This document shows positions 45,120-53,833 of a stretch of DNA of 64,000 nt, piece by piece; position 1 is the first letter of the stretch; every line of letters starts with the position of its first letter. A program made the translations under genes and the position numbers. The notes under the pieces were generated by a model that saw nothing but the letters and a program-made list of their open reading frames with translations, was not told the DNA's origin and searched no databases. The stretch is from Desulfobacteraceae bacterium (GTDB lineage Bacteria; Desulfobacterota; Desulfobacteria; Desulfobacterales; JAABSP01), in assembly GCA_011390345.1 (NCBI GenBank), contig JAABSP010000009.1, positions 1-64,000 of the forward strand, written 5' to 3'.

Positions 45120-45806
45120 ATGAACGTCGATTTTGAACCATTTTTCAAGCGATATGAAGCCCTCGTAATAGCGGCCGATGAGGCATTCCAGAGGGTACAG
45201 GCGGAAAATACCGATGAGGTTCGCTGCAGCATCGGCTGTTCAGACTGCTGCCATGCGCTCTTCGATCTCACCCTCATCGAAGCCATCTATGCCAATCAGA
45301 AATATCGGGAAACATTGGACCCGGAAAAGCGGGCAGAGCAGACAGAGCGGATCAACCGCGCCGACCGACAGATCTACAAGATCAAAAAAGAGGCATTTAA
45401 GCAGTTGGAGGCCGGTGAGGATGAGGAGAAGATCATTCATGAGATGGCCGGGGTCCGGGTGAGATGCCCCATGCTCAACGATGAGAACCGGTGCGATCTC
45501 TATGATTATCGCCCCATAACCTGTCGCCTCTACGGGATTCCCACAGCCATCAACGGCCATTCCCACACCTGCGGGATCTCCGGATTTGAGCCGGGCACCC
45601 CCTACCCCACCGTCAATCTGGATGCCATCCACAATTCACTGCTCCGAATCTCGGCCGATTTTGTGGCATCTTTAAAGACCCGGCACGTCCGGATGGGGGA
45701 CATTCTTGTGCCGCTCTCCATGGCGCTGCTGACCAATTACAATGAGGAATACCTCGGGATCAAGCCGCCGGAAAAGGAGAAGGAAAAGGAGAAATCCGAT
45801 GCCTGA
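45120..45806 (+). CDS. YkgJ-family cysteine-cluster protein
   Basis: A 228-residue protein with the CxxxCxxCC motif (CSIGCSDCC near residue 36) and a second Cys cluster CPMLNDENRCDLYDYRPITC, as in YkgJ-family proteins, which are thought to hold zinc or iron-sulfur. Residues 60-100 are charged helix. It ends in KEKEKEKSDA. The ATG follows AAAGGAGATACAATCG. It overlaps the next gene by eight bases, so the three genes to 46654 form an operon. Function unknown; the YkgJ domain has been annotated only as a putative metal chelator. Confidence 0.8.
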   Translation: MNVDFEPFFKRYEALVIAADEAFQRVQAENTDEVRCSIGCSDCCHALFDLTLIEAIYANQKYRETLDPEKRAEQTERINRADRQIYKIKKEAFKQLEAGEDEEKIIHEMAGVRVRCPMLNDENRCDLYDYRPITCRLYGIPTAINGHSHTCGISGFEPGTPYPTVNLDAIHNSLLRISADFVASLKTRHVRMGDILVPLSMALLTNYNEEYLGIKPPEKEKEKEKSDA

Positions 45807-46146
45807 GTTCACTTCCGAAGAGACCGAAGACCGGAAAAAGGCCATCTTCGACAGCATGTCGGAACGGCGGCAGAAGCATATCCTGAAGAGGGGGTATGAA
45901 AAGTGGGACCCTTTTGCTGAGCCCAAAGACCCGATTGATATCCGCAAGGACCCGACCAAGAGAACCTCGAAAATGCTGATCCGGGAGTTTCTCCAGAGCT
46001 ATACCGAAAATTGCAGCACGCAGTTTTCGGGCGGGGCCCTCGAGATCTGTCTGGGGATCATCAACGATGACGATCGTTACCGGGGGATGTTTGAATTCTC
46101 CTGCTGGTATTATGATCTATTGAAAAAAGAAGGACACCGGAAGTGA
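45799..46146 (+). CDS. small conserved-looking hypothetical protein
   Basis: 115 residues, charged, no membrane segment, no recognised domain. It begins with MPEFTSEETEDRKKAIFD, has MSERRQKHILKRGYEKWDPF in the middle, and ends with an aromatic WYYDLLKKEGHRK. The start ATG at 45799 lies within the preceding gene, with AAGGAGAAATCCG before it, so translation is coupled to the YkgJ protein. Two cysteines only. I do not recognise a function; coupling suggests it works with the YkgJ protein. Confidence 0.75.
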   Translation: MPEFTSEETEDRKKAIFDSMSERRQKHILKRGYEKWDPFAEPKDPIDIRKDPTKRTSKMLIREFLQSYTENCSTQFSGGALEICLGIINDDDRYRGMFEFSCWYYDLLKKEGHRK

Positions 46147-46162
46147 CCAAAAGGAGGTCGCG

Positions 46163-46654
46163 ATGAAACAGCAGTATACCATTGTCAGAGATGACGGGAA
46201 AGCGGAACTGGTAATCAGCGAATTTGCGGAACTGGACAAAGACAGCTTCTCCCTTCTCTGCGAGCAGAGGTATCCGGCCGGTACCATAGAAGCTGCATTG
46301 AAAAAGGGAAAGGAATCCCTGATCCTGACCATACGAACCCTCAATCTCTATCCGCCCGGAGCCTATGCAGCACGGATTGCCGATGCCATCGCGGATCTGT
46401 ATGAGAATTCCGAGGAGAAGAATCGGATCGAGATCACCCTGGATGATCTTATTGAACTGGGCCGGGGGGAAGAGATCGAAGAGATTGAAGAGGAGGAGGA
46501 TATCGAAGAGGAGGAAGAGGAGGAGGAGGATATCGATGAACTCCTGGACGAGGATCTCGATGACGAGTTTGACGAGACCGAGTCGATCGACCCGATCAAC
46601 TCCCCGCTTCAGATTGCAGACGATGATTCATTGGATGGGGATGATGACACCTGA
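46163..46654 (+). CDS. small hypothetical protein with a very acidic tail
   Basis: 163 residues. The first 105 look folded (QQYTIVRDDGKAELVISEF, SLLCEQRYPAGTIEAALKKG, YPPGAYAARIADAIADLYE); the remaining 58 are nearly all Glu and Asp. ATG follows AAAAGGAGGTCGCG. It lies 16 bases after the preceding gene. No family recognised. The acidic tail resembles those of proteins that bind basic partners or ribosomes, but this is only a comparison of composition. Confidence 0.75.
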   Translation: MKQQYTIVRDDGKAELVISEFAELDKDSFSLLCEQRYPAGTIEAALKKGKESLILTIRTLNLYPPGAYAARIADAIADLYENSEEKNRIEITLDDLIELGRGEEIEEIEEEEDIEEEEEEEEDIDELLDEDLDDEFDETESIDPINSPLQIADDDSLDGDDDT

Positions 46655-46669
46655 CGAAAGGGTCCGGCC

Positions 46670-48049
46670 ATGTCCTCTCCCCTTCTGAGCCGCGGCCTTG
46701 CTGCAGTTCTTCTCTTTACCATCTTCGGCTTCATGGGCTGCAGCGGCACCCCGGAAAGGGTTCCTGCAGCCCCTCCCGTTACTGAGCCGGATGGTCCCCT
46801 TCGGGCCATCCGGCCCGACCCCTTCTGGTGGAAGGGGTTTTCCGATCCCCTTCTCGATGTGCTGGTGGAGACAGCCCTCCATGAAAACCTCCGGCTGAAA
46901 ACAGCGTTTGCCCGGCTGGAAACGGCCAGAGCCGCGGCGGCCCAGGCCGGTTCCCGCCTCTTCCCGGGGATCACCGGAGAGGGAGGTGCGGGACGGAGCC
47001 GGGCCATCTCTCCTGCCGGTGACGGCGATGCGGTCTATTCAAACCGATACACCATCGGGGTTGCGGCCGCCTATGAGGTGGATCTCTGGGGCCGCCTGGC
47101 CGCGCTTAGAGAGGGGGCCGAACTGGATGCACTGGCGGCCCAAAGCGATGTCGCGGCCATGCGGGTCACCATTACCGCAGAGGTGGCCGAGGCCTGGTTC
47201 TCCTTAGAGGCAGAGCGGGCAAGATTAAAGCTGCTCAGGGAGCAGATCCAAACCAACGAGACCTACCTGAAGCTGACCAAGCTCCGGTTCGGCCAGGGGC
47301 TTGCCGGTGCCGCGGACATCTACCAGCAGCGGGTGCAACTGTCGGGAACCAAGGCACAGCTTCCCCTCACCCTTGCACGGATCGCGAGGCTGTCGCACCG
47401 GCTCAATCTGCTCATGGGAAGAGCCCCCCAGTCCCCCATTCCAGAGATATCGGAGATCACCGATCCCCCGGCCCCTCCGACAGGGGATCTACCCACGACC
47501 CTTCTGCAGCTTCGGCCCGACATCGAGGCGGCGCGCCTCCGGGTGGCTGCAGCCGATCAGCGGGCTGCGGCAGCGCTAGCGGATCGGTTTCCCGCGCTGC
47601 GCCTCAGCCTCTCTACCGGGTTTCGCGCGTCGGAGATCGCACAGCTCTTTGAAAGCTGGATATGGGATCTGGCAGCAGCGCTTTCCGGAACCATCTACGA
47701 CGGCGGCGGAGAGGCCGCGGCGGTCCGGCGAGCCCGGTCCGTGGTTCAGGAGCGGATCTGGGAATATGCCGGAACCGCACTGAGAGCCTATGGGGAGGTG
47801 GAGGATGGGCTGGCGCAGATTGCCGGGGCACAGGAATACCTGGAGGCGTTGAACCAACAGATCGGACTGGCGGAAAACAGCCTCCGGGAGACCCGCTCCA
47901 GGTATGTCAACGGCCTTTCCGACTATCTTCCGGTCTTGACGACCCTGCAGACACTTCAGCGGCTGGAGTTGGAGCGGATCGACGCTAGGCGTTCCCTGCT
48001 TTCGGACCGGATTACCCTCTGTCGGGCATTGGGAGGATATTGGATATGA
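46670..48049 (+). CDS. RND efflux outer-membrane lipoprotein (TolC/NodT type)
   Basis: A 459-residue outer-membrane channel: signal peptide with lipobox GFMGCSG, then WWKGFSDPLLDVLVETALHE and the two repeated helix-strand halves of the OEP family (GVAAAYEVDLWGRLAALREG; LRPDIEAARLRVAAADQRAA). It completes a tripartite pump with the two genes that follow. Its stop overlaps the start of the adaptor gene. 15 bases after the acidic-tail gene, so it may share its transcript. Confidence 0.92.
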   Translation: MSSPLLSRGLAAVLLFTIFGFMGCSGTPERVPAAPPVTEPDGPLRAIRPDPFWWKGFSDPLLDVLVETALHENLRLKTAFARLETARAAAAQAGSRLFPGITGEGGAGRSRAISPAGDGDAVYSNRYTIGVAAAYEVDLWGRLAALREGAELDALAAQSDVAAMRVTITAEVAEAWFSLEAERARLKLLREQIQTNETYLKLTKLRFGQGLAGAADIYQQRVQLSGTKAQLPLTLARIARLSHRLNLLMGRAPQSPIPEISEITDPPAPPTGDLPTTLLQLRPDIEAARLRVAAADQRAAAALADRFPALRLSLSTGFRASEIAQLFESWIWDLAAALSGTIYDGGGEAAAVRRARSVVQERIWEYAGTALRAYGEVEDGLAQIAGAQEYLEALNQQIGLAENSLRETRSRYVNGLSDYLPVLTTLQTLQRLELERIDARRSLLSDRITLCRALGGYWI

Positions 48050-49314
48050 GAGCCTTTTACAAGCTGGTCATCGTTCTGCTGATCCTCGGGGCCGGGCTTA
48101 TGGCGGCCCGATGGCTGACCGCTACCAAACCAACCGCGCGGCGTCAGCCGGTTTCCGTGGGCCCTGCACTGGTGGATACGGTAAAGGCCCTCCCCGAAGA
48201 TATTCAGGTCTATATCGATGCCATGGGAACCGTGATTCCGGCACGGGAGGTGACACTCCAACCGCGGGTTTCCGGCAAGGTGGTTTCGGTGCATCCGGAT
48301 CTGGTTCCCGGAGGCCGCTTCCAGGAGGGAAAAGTGATACTGACCATCGACGACAAAGATTATCAGTATGCCCTGGAGCAGCGTAAGGCCGATGTGGCCA
48401 GAGCCCGGATGGAGCTGCGGTCCGAAGAGGGACGGGCCGCGATCGCAGCCCAGGAGTGGGAGCTTCTGGCCGGGGAGATCCCCACCACGCCACAGGGGAA
48501 GGCGCTGGCCCTGCGGAAACCGCAGATCCGGAGCGCGCGTGCCGCGCTGGAAGGTACATTGGGCGCACTGAAAAAGGCCAGGCTGGACCTGGAGCGGACC
48601 GTGATCAAAGCCCCTTTCAACGCATTTGTGAAAGAGAAAATGGTCGATCTGGGCCAGCAGGTTACGCCCGCCTCACCGCTGGTCTCCCTGGCCGGAACAA
48701 ATCAGTTCTGGGTTCAGATTTCGGTTCCGGTGGACCGCCTCCCCTACATTCGGCTTCCGATCTCAAATACAAAACAGGGGGCCGAGACGCGGATCTTTCA
48801 GGAGACAGGGGGCCGCGACCCGGCTGCAGTTCGAAAGGGATATGTTGTCCGACTTCTGGGAGAACTGGACCCGGCAGGCCGGATGGCCCGTCTGCTGGTC
48901 GCCATTCCCGATCCATTAGGGCTGGAATCCCCTGAAACCGATGAAACCGATCAAAACCAGGAAAGCTGGGAAAGCCGGAGGGAGGAGATTCCGCTCCTGT
49001 TGGGGGCATACGTCCGTGTAGCAGTGGAAGGGCCGGTATTGGAAGATGTCTTCTCCATCTCCCGCCAGACTTTGCGGGAGGGAGACGTGGTCTGGCTGCT
49101 GGATGAGAATGACAGACTGGCCATGGCCCAAGTGGAGATCGTCTGGCGCCGGAAGGACGATCTGCTGGTCCGGGGGCTTTCCCCCGGGAGCCGGATCATC
49201 ACCAGCCGGATCTCAGCACCTGTTCCCGGCATGGCGCTGATCCCGTCGGAAACCCGCCCCGATACCGATCTTCCCCGTACCGAAGAAATCCAACTCGACC
49301 CCGAAAAAGGATAA
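48046..49314 (+). CDS. RND efflux periplasmic adaptor (membrane fusion protein)
   Basis: A 422-residue adaptor with an N-terminal anchor (LVIVLLILGAGLMAARWL), the lipoyl/barrel halves (MGTVIPAREVTLQPRVSGKV and TVIKAPFNAFVKEKMVDLGQ), a helical hairpin and a C-terminal beta domain. Connects the inner-membrane pump with the outer-membrane channel. The ATG at 48046 overlaps the preceding stop by four bases (ATGA), which I prefer over a TTG two codons earlier. The segment ETDETDQNQESWESRREE near residue 300 is an unusual charged insert. Confidence 0.92.
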   Translation: MRAFYKLVIVLLILGAGLMAARWLTATKPTARRQPVSVGPALVDTVKALPEDIQVYIDAMGTVIPAREVTLQPRVSGKVVSVHPDLVPGGRFQEGKVILTIDDKDYQYALEQRKADVARARMELRSEEGRAAIAAQEWELLAGEIPTTPQGKALALRKPQIRSARAALEGTLGALKKARLDLERTVIKAPFNAFVKEKMVDLGQQVTPASPLVSLAGTNQFWVQISVPVDRLPYIRLPISNTKQGAETRIFQETGGRDPAAVRKGYVVRLLGELDPAGRMARLLVAIPDPLGLESPETDETDQNQESWESRREEIPLLLGAYVRVAVEGPVLEDVFSISRQTLREGDVVWLLDENDRLAMAQVEIVWRRKDDLLVRGLSPGSRIITSRISAPVPGMALIPSETRPDTDLPRTEEIQLDPEKG

Positions 49315-49320
49315 GCTCTA

Positions 49321-52300
49321 ATGAAGCGGTTCTCCTCTGTCGCCTGGATGGCCCGCAATCCGGTTGCGGCCAACCTGATGATGCTCGTCTTTATCGTGGG
49401 GGGCGCGGTGATCCTGCTCACCCAGACCCGCCAAGAGATCTTCCCCGAATTCGAAACCGACCTGATCATCATCTCGATTCCCTATCCCGGCGCATCCCCG
49501 GAGGAGGTGGAGAAGGGAATTCTTACCGCAGTGGAAGAGGCGGTGCAGGGGATCGACGGCGTCAAGCAGGTGGTGGCCACAGCATCCGAAGGCGTCGGAA
49601 ACATCAATGTGGAACTCTTCTACGGCGTAGACAAGAACAAGCTGCTGGCGGACCTCAAGAATGCGGTGGACCGGATAGCCTCCTTTCCCGAGGATGCCGA
49701 GGACCCGATGGTCCGGGTTCCCTCTACCCGGCGGGAGGTGCTGAGCCTGGTGATCTACGGCGACATAAGCGAACGGACCCTCCGGGAGCTGGGGGAGACG
49801 GTGCGGGAGGATCTCCTCCGGAGCGAGGCGATTACCCAGGTGGAGCTGGAAGGCATCCGACCCCCGGAGATCGCTGTGGAGGTTCCCCAGTCCGCGCTCC
49901 GGGGATACGGCCTGACTCTGGGCGGGATTGCGGAACAGATCCGGAGAACCGCTGTGGAGCTGCCGGCCGGCCGAATCCGCACCGAGGCCGGGGAGATACT
50001 GCTGAGAACCTCAGAACGGAGAGACTGGGCCCGGGAGTTTGCCGATATCCCGATCATCAGCACCCGGACAGGGGCCAGGGTCAGCTTAGGCGAGATCGCG
50101 ACCGTGCGGGAATCCTTTGAAGATGTCGATACTTTAAGCTTTTTCAATGGAAAGCCGGCAGTAGGAGTCAATGTCTTCCGGATCGGCGATGAGACCCCGC
50201 TCGGGGTGGCCGGGGCAGTCAAAGCCTATGCAGTCGAACTGGAAAAATCTCTGCCGCCGGGGGTCGGGATCGCGATTCGCCGGGACCGTTCCGAGATATT
50301 CCACGATCGGATCGACCTGCTGCTGAAAAATGCCCGCATCGGCCTCTTTCTGGTGCTGGGGGTGCTGGGCCTCTTTCTCGAGCCGCGGCTGGCCTTCTGG
50401 GTAACGATGGGAATCCCGATCTCCTTTCTCGGCTCCTTTCTCTTCCTGCCTGCGGCCGATGTCTCCATCAATATGATCTCCCTTTTCGCATTCATCATCA
50501 CCTTGGGCATGGTGGTCGATGATGCCATTGTGGTGGGAGAGAATGTCTATGTTCACCGCAGGGCACTGGAGGGGATCAACGGGAAAACCGGCAGCCGGGG
50601 CGGAAACAGCTATCTCCATGCCTCGATCGACGGCGCATCGGAAGTGGCCGTACCCGTGATCTTCTCCATCCTCACCACCGCAACCGCCTTTGCCCCTCTC
50701 TTTTTCGTCGAGGGGATCATGGGGAAAATCTTCCGGATTCTCCCCTCGGTGGTCATCATCGTTCTCTTCATCTCCCTCTACGAATCCCTTTACATCCTGC
50801 CGGCCCACCTGGGCCATCTGGGGCCGCCGAAAAAGACCGGCATCATCGGCGCGATCGCCCGGTTTCAGCGAAAGTTTGCCGGGATCGTCGAATATACGGC
50901 ACAAGATATCTTTGGCCCGGCCATCGGCTGGGTGGTGCGGAACCGCTGGATCACCTGTGCAATCGCGGTGGCCCTGCTGATTGTTGCCGTCGGCTTTGTC
51001 CAGGGGGGACGGGTCCGCATCACCATGTTTCCCAAGATCGAATCGGACTGGATCGTGGCCAACGGAGAACTCCCCTACGGCGCGCCCGTGGAAGAGACCT
51101 TGTCGGCCGCCAGGCGTCTGGAGGCCGCAGCCCTTTCAGCCATCGAAGATCATTCTCCTGCAGCCGGCCCTTCCATCGGAAAGGGGATCTACACCCGGAT
51201 CACCAACGGGTACCGCCTGACGGTCATGGTCTCTCTGGTTCCCATGAATCAGCGGGATATCAGCGGAACCGGCTTTGCCCGGGAGTGGCGGGAAAGGGCC
51301 GGCCGGCTTCCGGAGATGGAATCGCTGATCTTCGATGCCACGGCCGGCGGCCCCCGGGGCGGAAGCCCCGTGGATGTCCAGTTGAGCCATCGAGACATGG
51401 AGGTGCTGGAACGGGCCGCCAAAGACCTGGCCGCAGCCCTGCAGACCTACGAAGGGGTGGTGGACATAGATGACGGGTTTGCCGCGGGAAAGCCCCAGTT
51501 CGATCTCTCCATCCGGCCCGAGGCCGAAAGCCTGGGCCTGACGCCCCTGGAGCTGGGACGCCAGATCCGCTACACCTTCTGGGGAGCAGAGGCGCTCCGG
51601 CAGCAGCGGGGCCGGGATACGGTCCAGGTGATGGTGCGGCTGCCCCAAGCCGAGCGAACATCGGAACAGGATGTGGAGCAGTTGATCATCCGCACCCCCG
51701 AAGGCGGAGAGATCCCGCTATCTGCCGCGGCCGAGGTCAGGCGGGGCAGCTCATACACCAGCATCACCCGAACCGATGCACGGCGCACCATCCATGTCAC
51801 AGCCGACATCGAAGAAAAAGTGACCGGCGGGGGGAAGGTGATCGCCTCCCTGACTTCCGGGGAACTGCCGGCCCTGATGGACCGGTATCCGGGGCTCCAT
51901 TACTCTCTCGAGGGGGCCGAGCGGGAGGGGCGGGACTCCATGAGGAGCCTCTTCAAGGGCTTTGCCATCGCGCTGATGGTGATGTATGTCCTCATCGCGA
52001 TCCCCTTCAACAGCTATATCCAGCCGGTGATGGTTCTGTCGGCCATCCCATTCGGATTCATCGGTGCGGTGGCCGGCCATATGATCATGGGCTACAGCCT
52101 CAGCCTGATCAGCATGATGGGGCTTCTGGCGCTGTCCGGGGTGGTGGTGAACGATTCCCTGGTGCTGGTGCATACGGCCAACGGAATGCGGAATGGGGGA
52201 ATGGCGGTGAAGGATGCTGTGGTTGCAGCCGCGGTCCGGCGATTCAGACCGATTCTCCTCACCTCCCTGACCACCTTTTTCGGTCTGATGCCGATGATCT

Positions 52301-52524
52301 TCGAGACATCGCTCCAGGCCCGTTTCCTCATTCCCATGGCCATCAGCCTCGGCTTCGGAGTGCTCTTTGCCACCTTTATCATTCTGCTGCTGGTGCCGGC
52401 CTTCTACATCATAATCGAGGATCTCCGGGGGCTTCTGGCGGAACTACGGGAGGATGCGGGCCAAATTCGGAACCGGATCTTCAAAAGGAAAAGGGGAGGG
52501 GAACAAGCCGAAAAAGGGAAGTAA
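49321..52524 (+). CDS. RND multidrug/solute efflux transporter (AcrB-like)
   Basis: A 1067-residue inner-membrane proton-driven pump with two repeated halves of six helices and two large periplasmic loops. Starts AWMARNPVAANLMMLVFIVG, typical of the HAE1/AcrB-like group. The proton-relay Asp pair lies in ITLGMVVDDAIVVGENVY on helix 4. The second half has SMMGLLALSGVVVNDSLVLV. It follows the adaptor by six bases; the three genes form one pump operon. Substrate unknown. It ends in a Lys/Arg-rich tail. Confidence 0.95.
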   Translation: MKRFSSVAWMARNPVAANLMMLVFIVGGAVILLTQTRQEIFPEFETDLIIISIPYPGASPEEVEKGILTAVEEAVQGIDGVKQVVATASEGVGNINVELFYGVDKNKLLADLKNAVDRIASFPEDAEDPMVRVPSTRREVLSLVIYGDISERTLRELGETVREDLLRSEAITQVELEGIRPPEIAVEVPQSALRGYGLTLGGIAEQIRRTAVELPAGRIRTEAGEILLRTSERRDWAREFADIPIISTRTGARVSLGEIATVRESFEDVDTLSFFNGKPAVGVNVFRIGDETPLGVAGAVKAYAVELEKSLPPGVGIAIRRDRSEIFHDRIDLLLKNARIGLFLVLGVLGLFLEPRLAFWVTMGIPISFLGSFLFLPAADVSINMISLFAFIITLGMVVDDAIVVGENVYVHRRALEGINGKTGSRGGNSYLHASIDGASEVAVPVIFSILTTATAFAPLFFVEGIMGKIFRILPSVVIIVLFISLYESLYILPAHLGHLGPPKKTGIIGAIARFQRKFAGIVEYTAQDIFGPAIGWVVRNRWITCAIAVALLIVAVGFVQGGRVRITMFPKIESDWIVANGELPYGAPVEETLSAARRLEAAALSAIEDHSPAAGPSIGKGIYTRITNGYRLTVMVSLVPMNQRDISGTGFAREWRERAGRLPEMESLIFDATAGGPRGGSPVDVQLSHRDMEVLERAAKDLAAALQTYEGVVDIDDGFAAGKPQFDLSIRPEAESLGLTPLELGRQIRYTFWGAEALRQQRGRDTVQVMVRLPQAERTSEQDVEQLIIRTPEGGEIPLSAAAEVRRGSSYTSITRTDARRTIHVTADIEEKVTGGGKVIASLTSGELPALMDRYPGLHYSLEGAEREGRDSMRSLFKGFAIALMVMYVLIAIPFNSYIQPVMVLSAIPFGFIGAVAGHMIMGYSLSLISMMGLLALSGVVVNDSLVLVHTANGMRNGGMAVKDAVVAAAVRRFRPILLTSLTTFFGLMPMIFETSLQARFLIPMAISLGFGVLFATFIILLLVPAFYIIIEDLRGLLAELREDAGQIRNRIFKRKRGGEQAEKGK

Positions 52525-52607
52525 GTACCTCGGCAGTAGATTCGTAACAGTGCTCCGGAGTGCATAAAATATAATTGACGCCCTCCCAAACCCTTTAACC
52601 AGGATAC

Positions 52608-53798
52608 TTATCGGTCCGGGGCCGCGGAAAGAGTGATGGTGAAGACCGCGCCCTTGCCTTGGGGCGCGTTTTGGGCCCGGATTTCGCCGCGGCATTGTCG
52701 GATGATCTCCCGACAGACCGAAAGCCCCACCCCCAGCCCCCCGGCCTTTCTTCGGGTATAGAAAGGCTCGAAGATATGGGGCAGATCCTCCTCCGAAATC
52801 CCGGTTCCGGTGTCAGATACCTGCACCTTAATCCACTCCCCGGCCATCCGCGTCCGAATGGAGACCTTTCGATCCTCTCCCTTTCCATGCTCCACCGCGA
52901 AAAGGGCATTGTCGATGAGATTCATGAAGACCTGCCCCAATTCCCCTTGGGAAGCCCAGATCCGGGGCAGATCCGGCGTCAGATCCAGATCGACGGCCAC
53001 TTTACGTTCCCTGGCCATCCCATTTAACAGCGCGGCCGTCTTCCGGATCACGCTGTTGACATCGACCGACTCCTCCTGGCGGGAGGCCGGCAGATTGAGA
53101 TGGTAGAGCCTCTGAACCGTCTCTCGAATCCGGTGGAAAGCCTCTTCGATGAGATTTGCGATCTCCAGCAGATCCTCCTGCCCCTCGCACCCGTCCATCA
53201 GAGGAACCAGCAGCGCGGCGATTCCCTGCAGGGGGCTGTTGATCTCATGCGCGATGGTCGCGGCCAGCCTTCCGGTCGCGGCCTGGGTCTTGGAGCGGAT
53301 CAGATCCTCCTGCATGGCCTTCACCTTGATGATCTCGGTCTGGAGCCGTTTGTTCATCTCCTCCAGCTCCAGGGTCCTCTCCTGAACCATCTCCTGAAGC
53401 TGGTCCCGATGGGCCTTCAGTTCGAGATGGGTCCGGATCCGGGCCCGGACGATCTCCACGGAAAAGGGCTTGTTGAGGTAATCGACCGCGCCGAGGGAGA
53501 ATCCCAGAGCCTCGTCTGATGGGCGGCTTTTGATGGTGATGAAGATGATGGGGATATCAGCGGTCTCTGGATTCTCTTTGAGCCTGCGGCAGACCTCATA
53601 GCCATCCATTTCCGGCATGACCACATCCAGCAGAATGAGATCGATGGCCTCTTCCTCAGAGAATGTGATCTCCAGGGCCTCGGGGCCGCTTTTGGCAAAT
53701 CGGACATCATAGTTTCCCTCCAGGATCTCTCCCAGGGCGCGGATATTGTGGGGGCTGTCATCGACGATCAGGATCTGATATGGTTTCGAGGGTTTCAT
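52608..53798 (-). CDS. receiver-first histidine kinase
   Basis: A 396-residue protein in the order receiver (ILIVDDSPHN; phospho-Asp in LILLDVVMPEMDG; Lys in LNKPFS), coiled coil (LQEMVQERTLELEEMNKRLQ), HisKA (ATIAHEINSPLQGI) and HATPase (QVFMNLIDNALFAV; VSDTGTGI; GGLGVGLSVCREI). A cytosolic relay kinase that probably takes phosphate from the next gene's hybrid kinase. It begins 35 bases after the hybrid kinase's stop and is the last gene of the leftward run with it and the binding protein. Output regulator not seen. Confidence 0.92.
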   Translation of the reverse strand: MKPSKPYQILIVDDSPHNIRALGEILEGNYDVRFAKSGPEALEITFSEEEAIDLILLDVVMPEMDGYEVCRRLKENPETADIPIIFITIKSRPSDEALGFSLGAVDYLNKPFSVEIVRARIRTHLELKAHRDQLQEMVQERTLELEEMNKRLQTEIIKVKAMQEDLIRSKTQAATGRLAATIAHEINSPLQGIAALLVPLMDGCEGQEDLLEIANLIEEAFHRIRETVQRLYHLNLPASRQEESVDVNSVIRKTAALLNGMARERKVAVDLDLTPDLPRIWASQGELGQVFMNLIDNALFAVEHGKGEDRKVSIRTRMAGEWIKVQVSDTGTGISEEDLPHIFEPFYTRRKAGGLGVGLSVCREIIRQCRGEIRAQNAPQGKGAVFTITLSAAPDR

Positions 53799-53833
53799 GG
53801 GGTCCGGCTTCTTTTCAGTGGTGAAAAAAGAGA

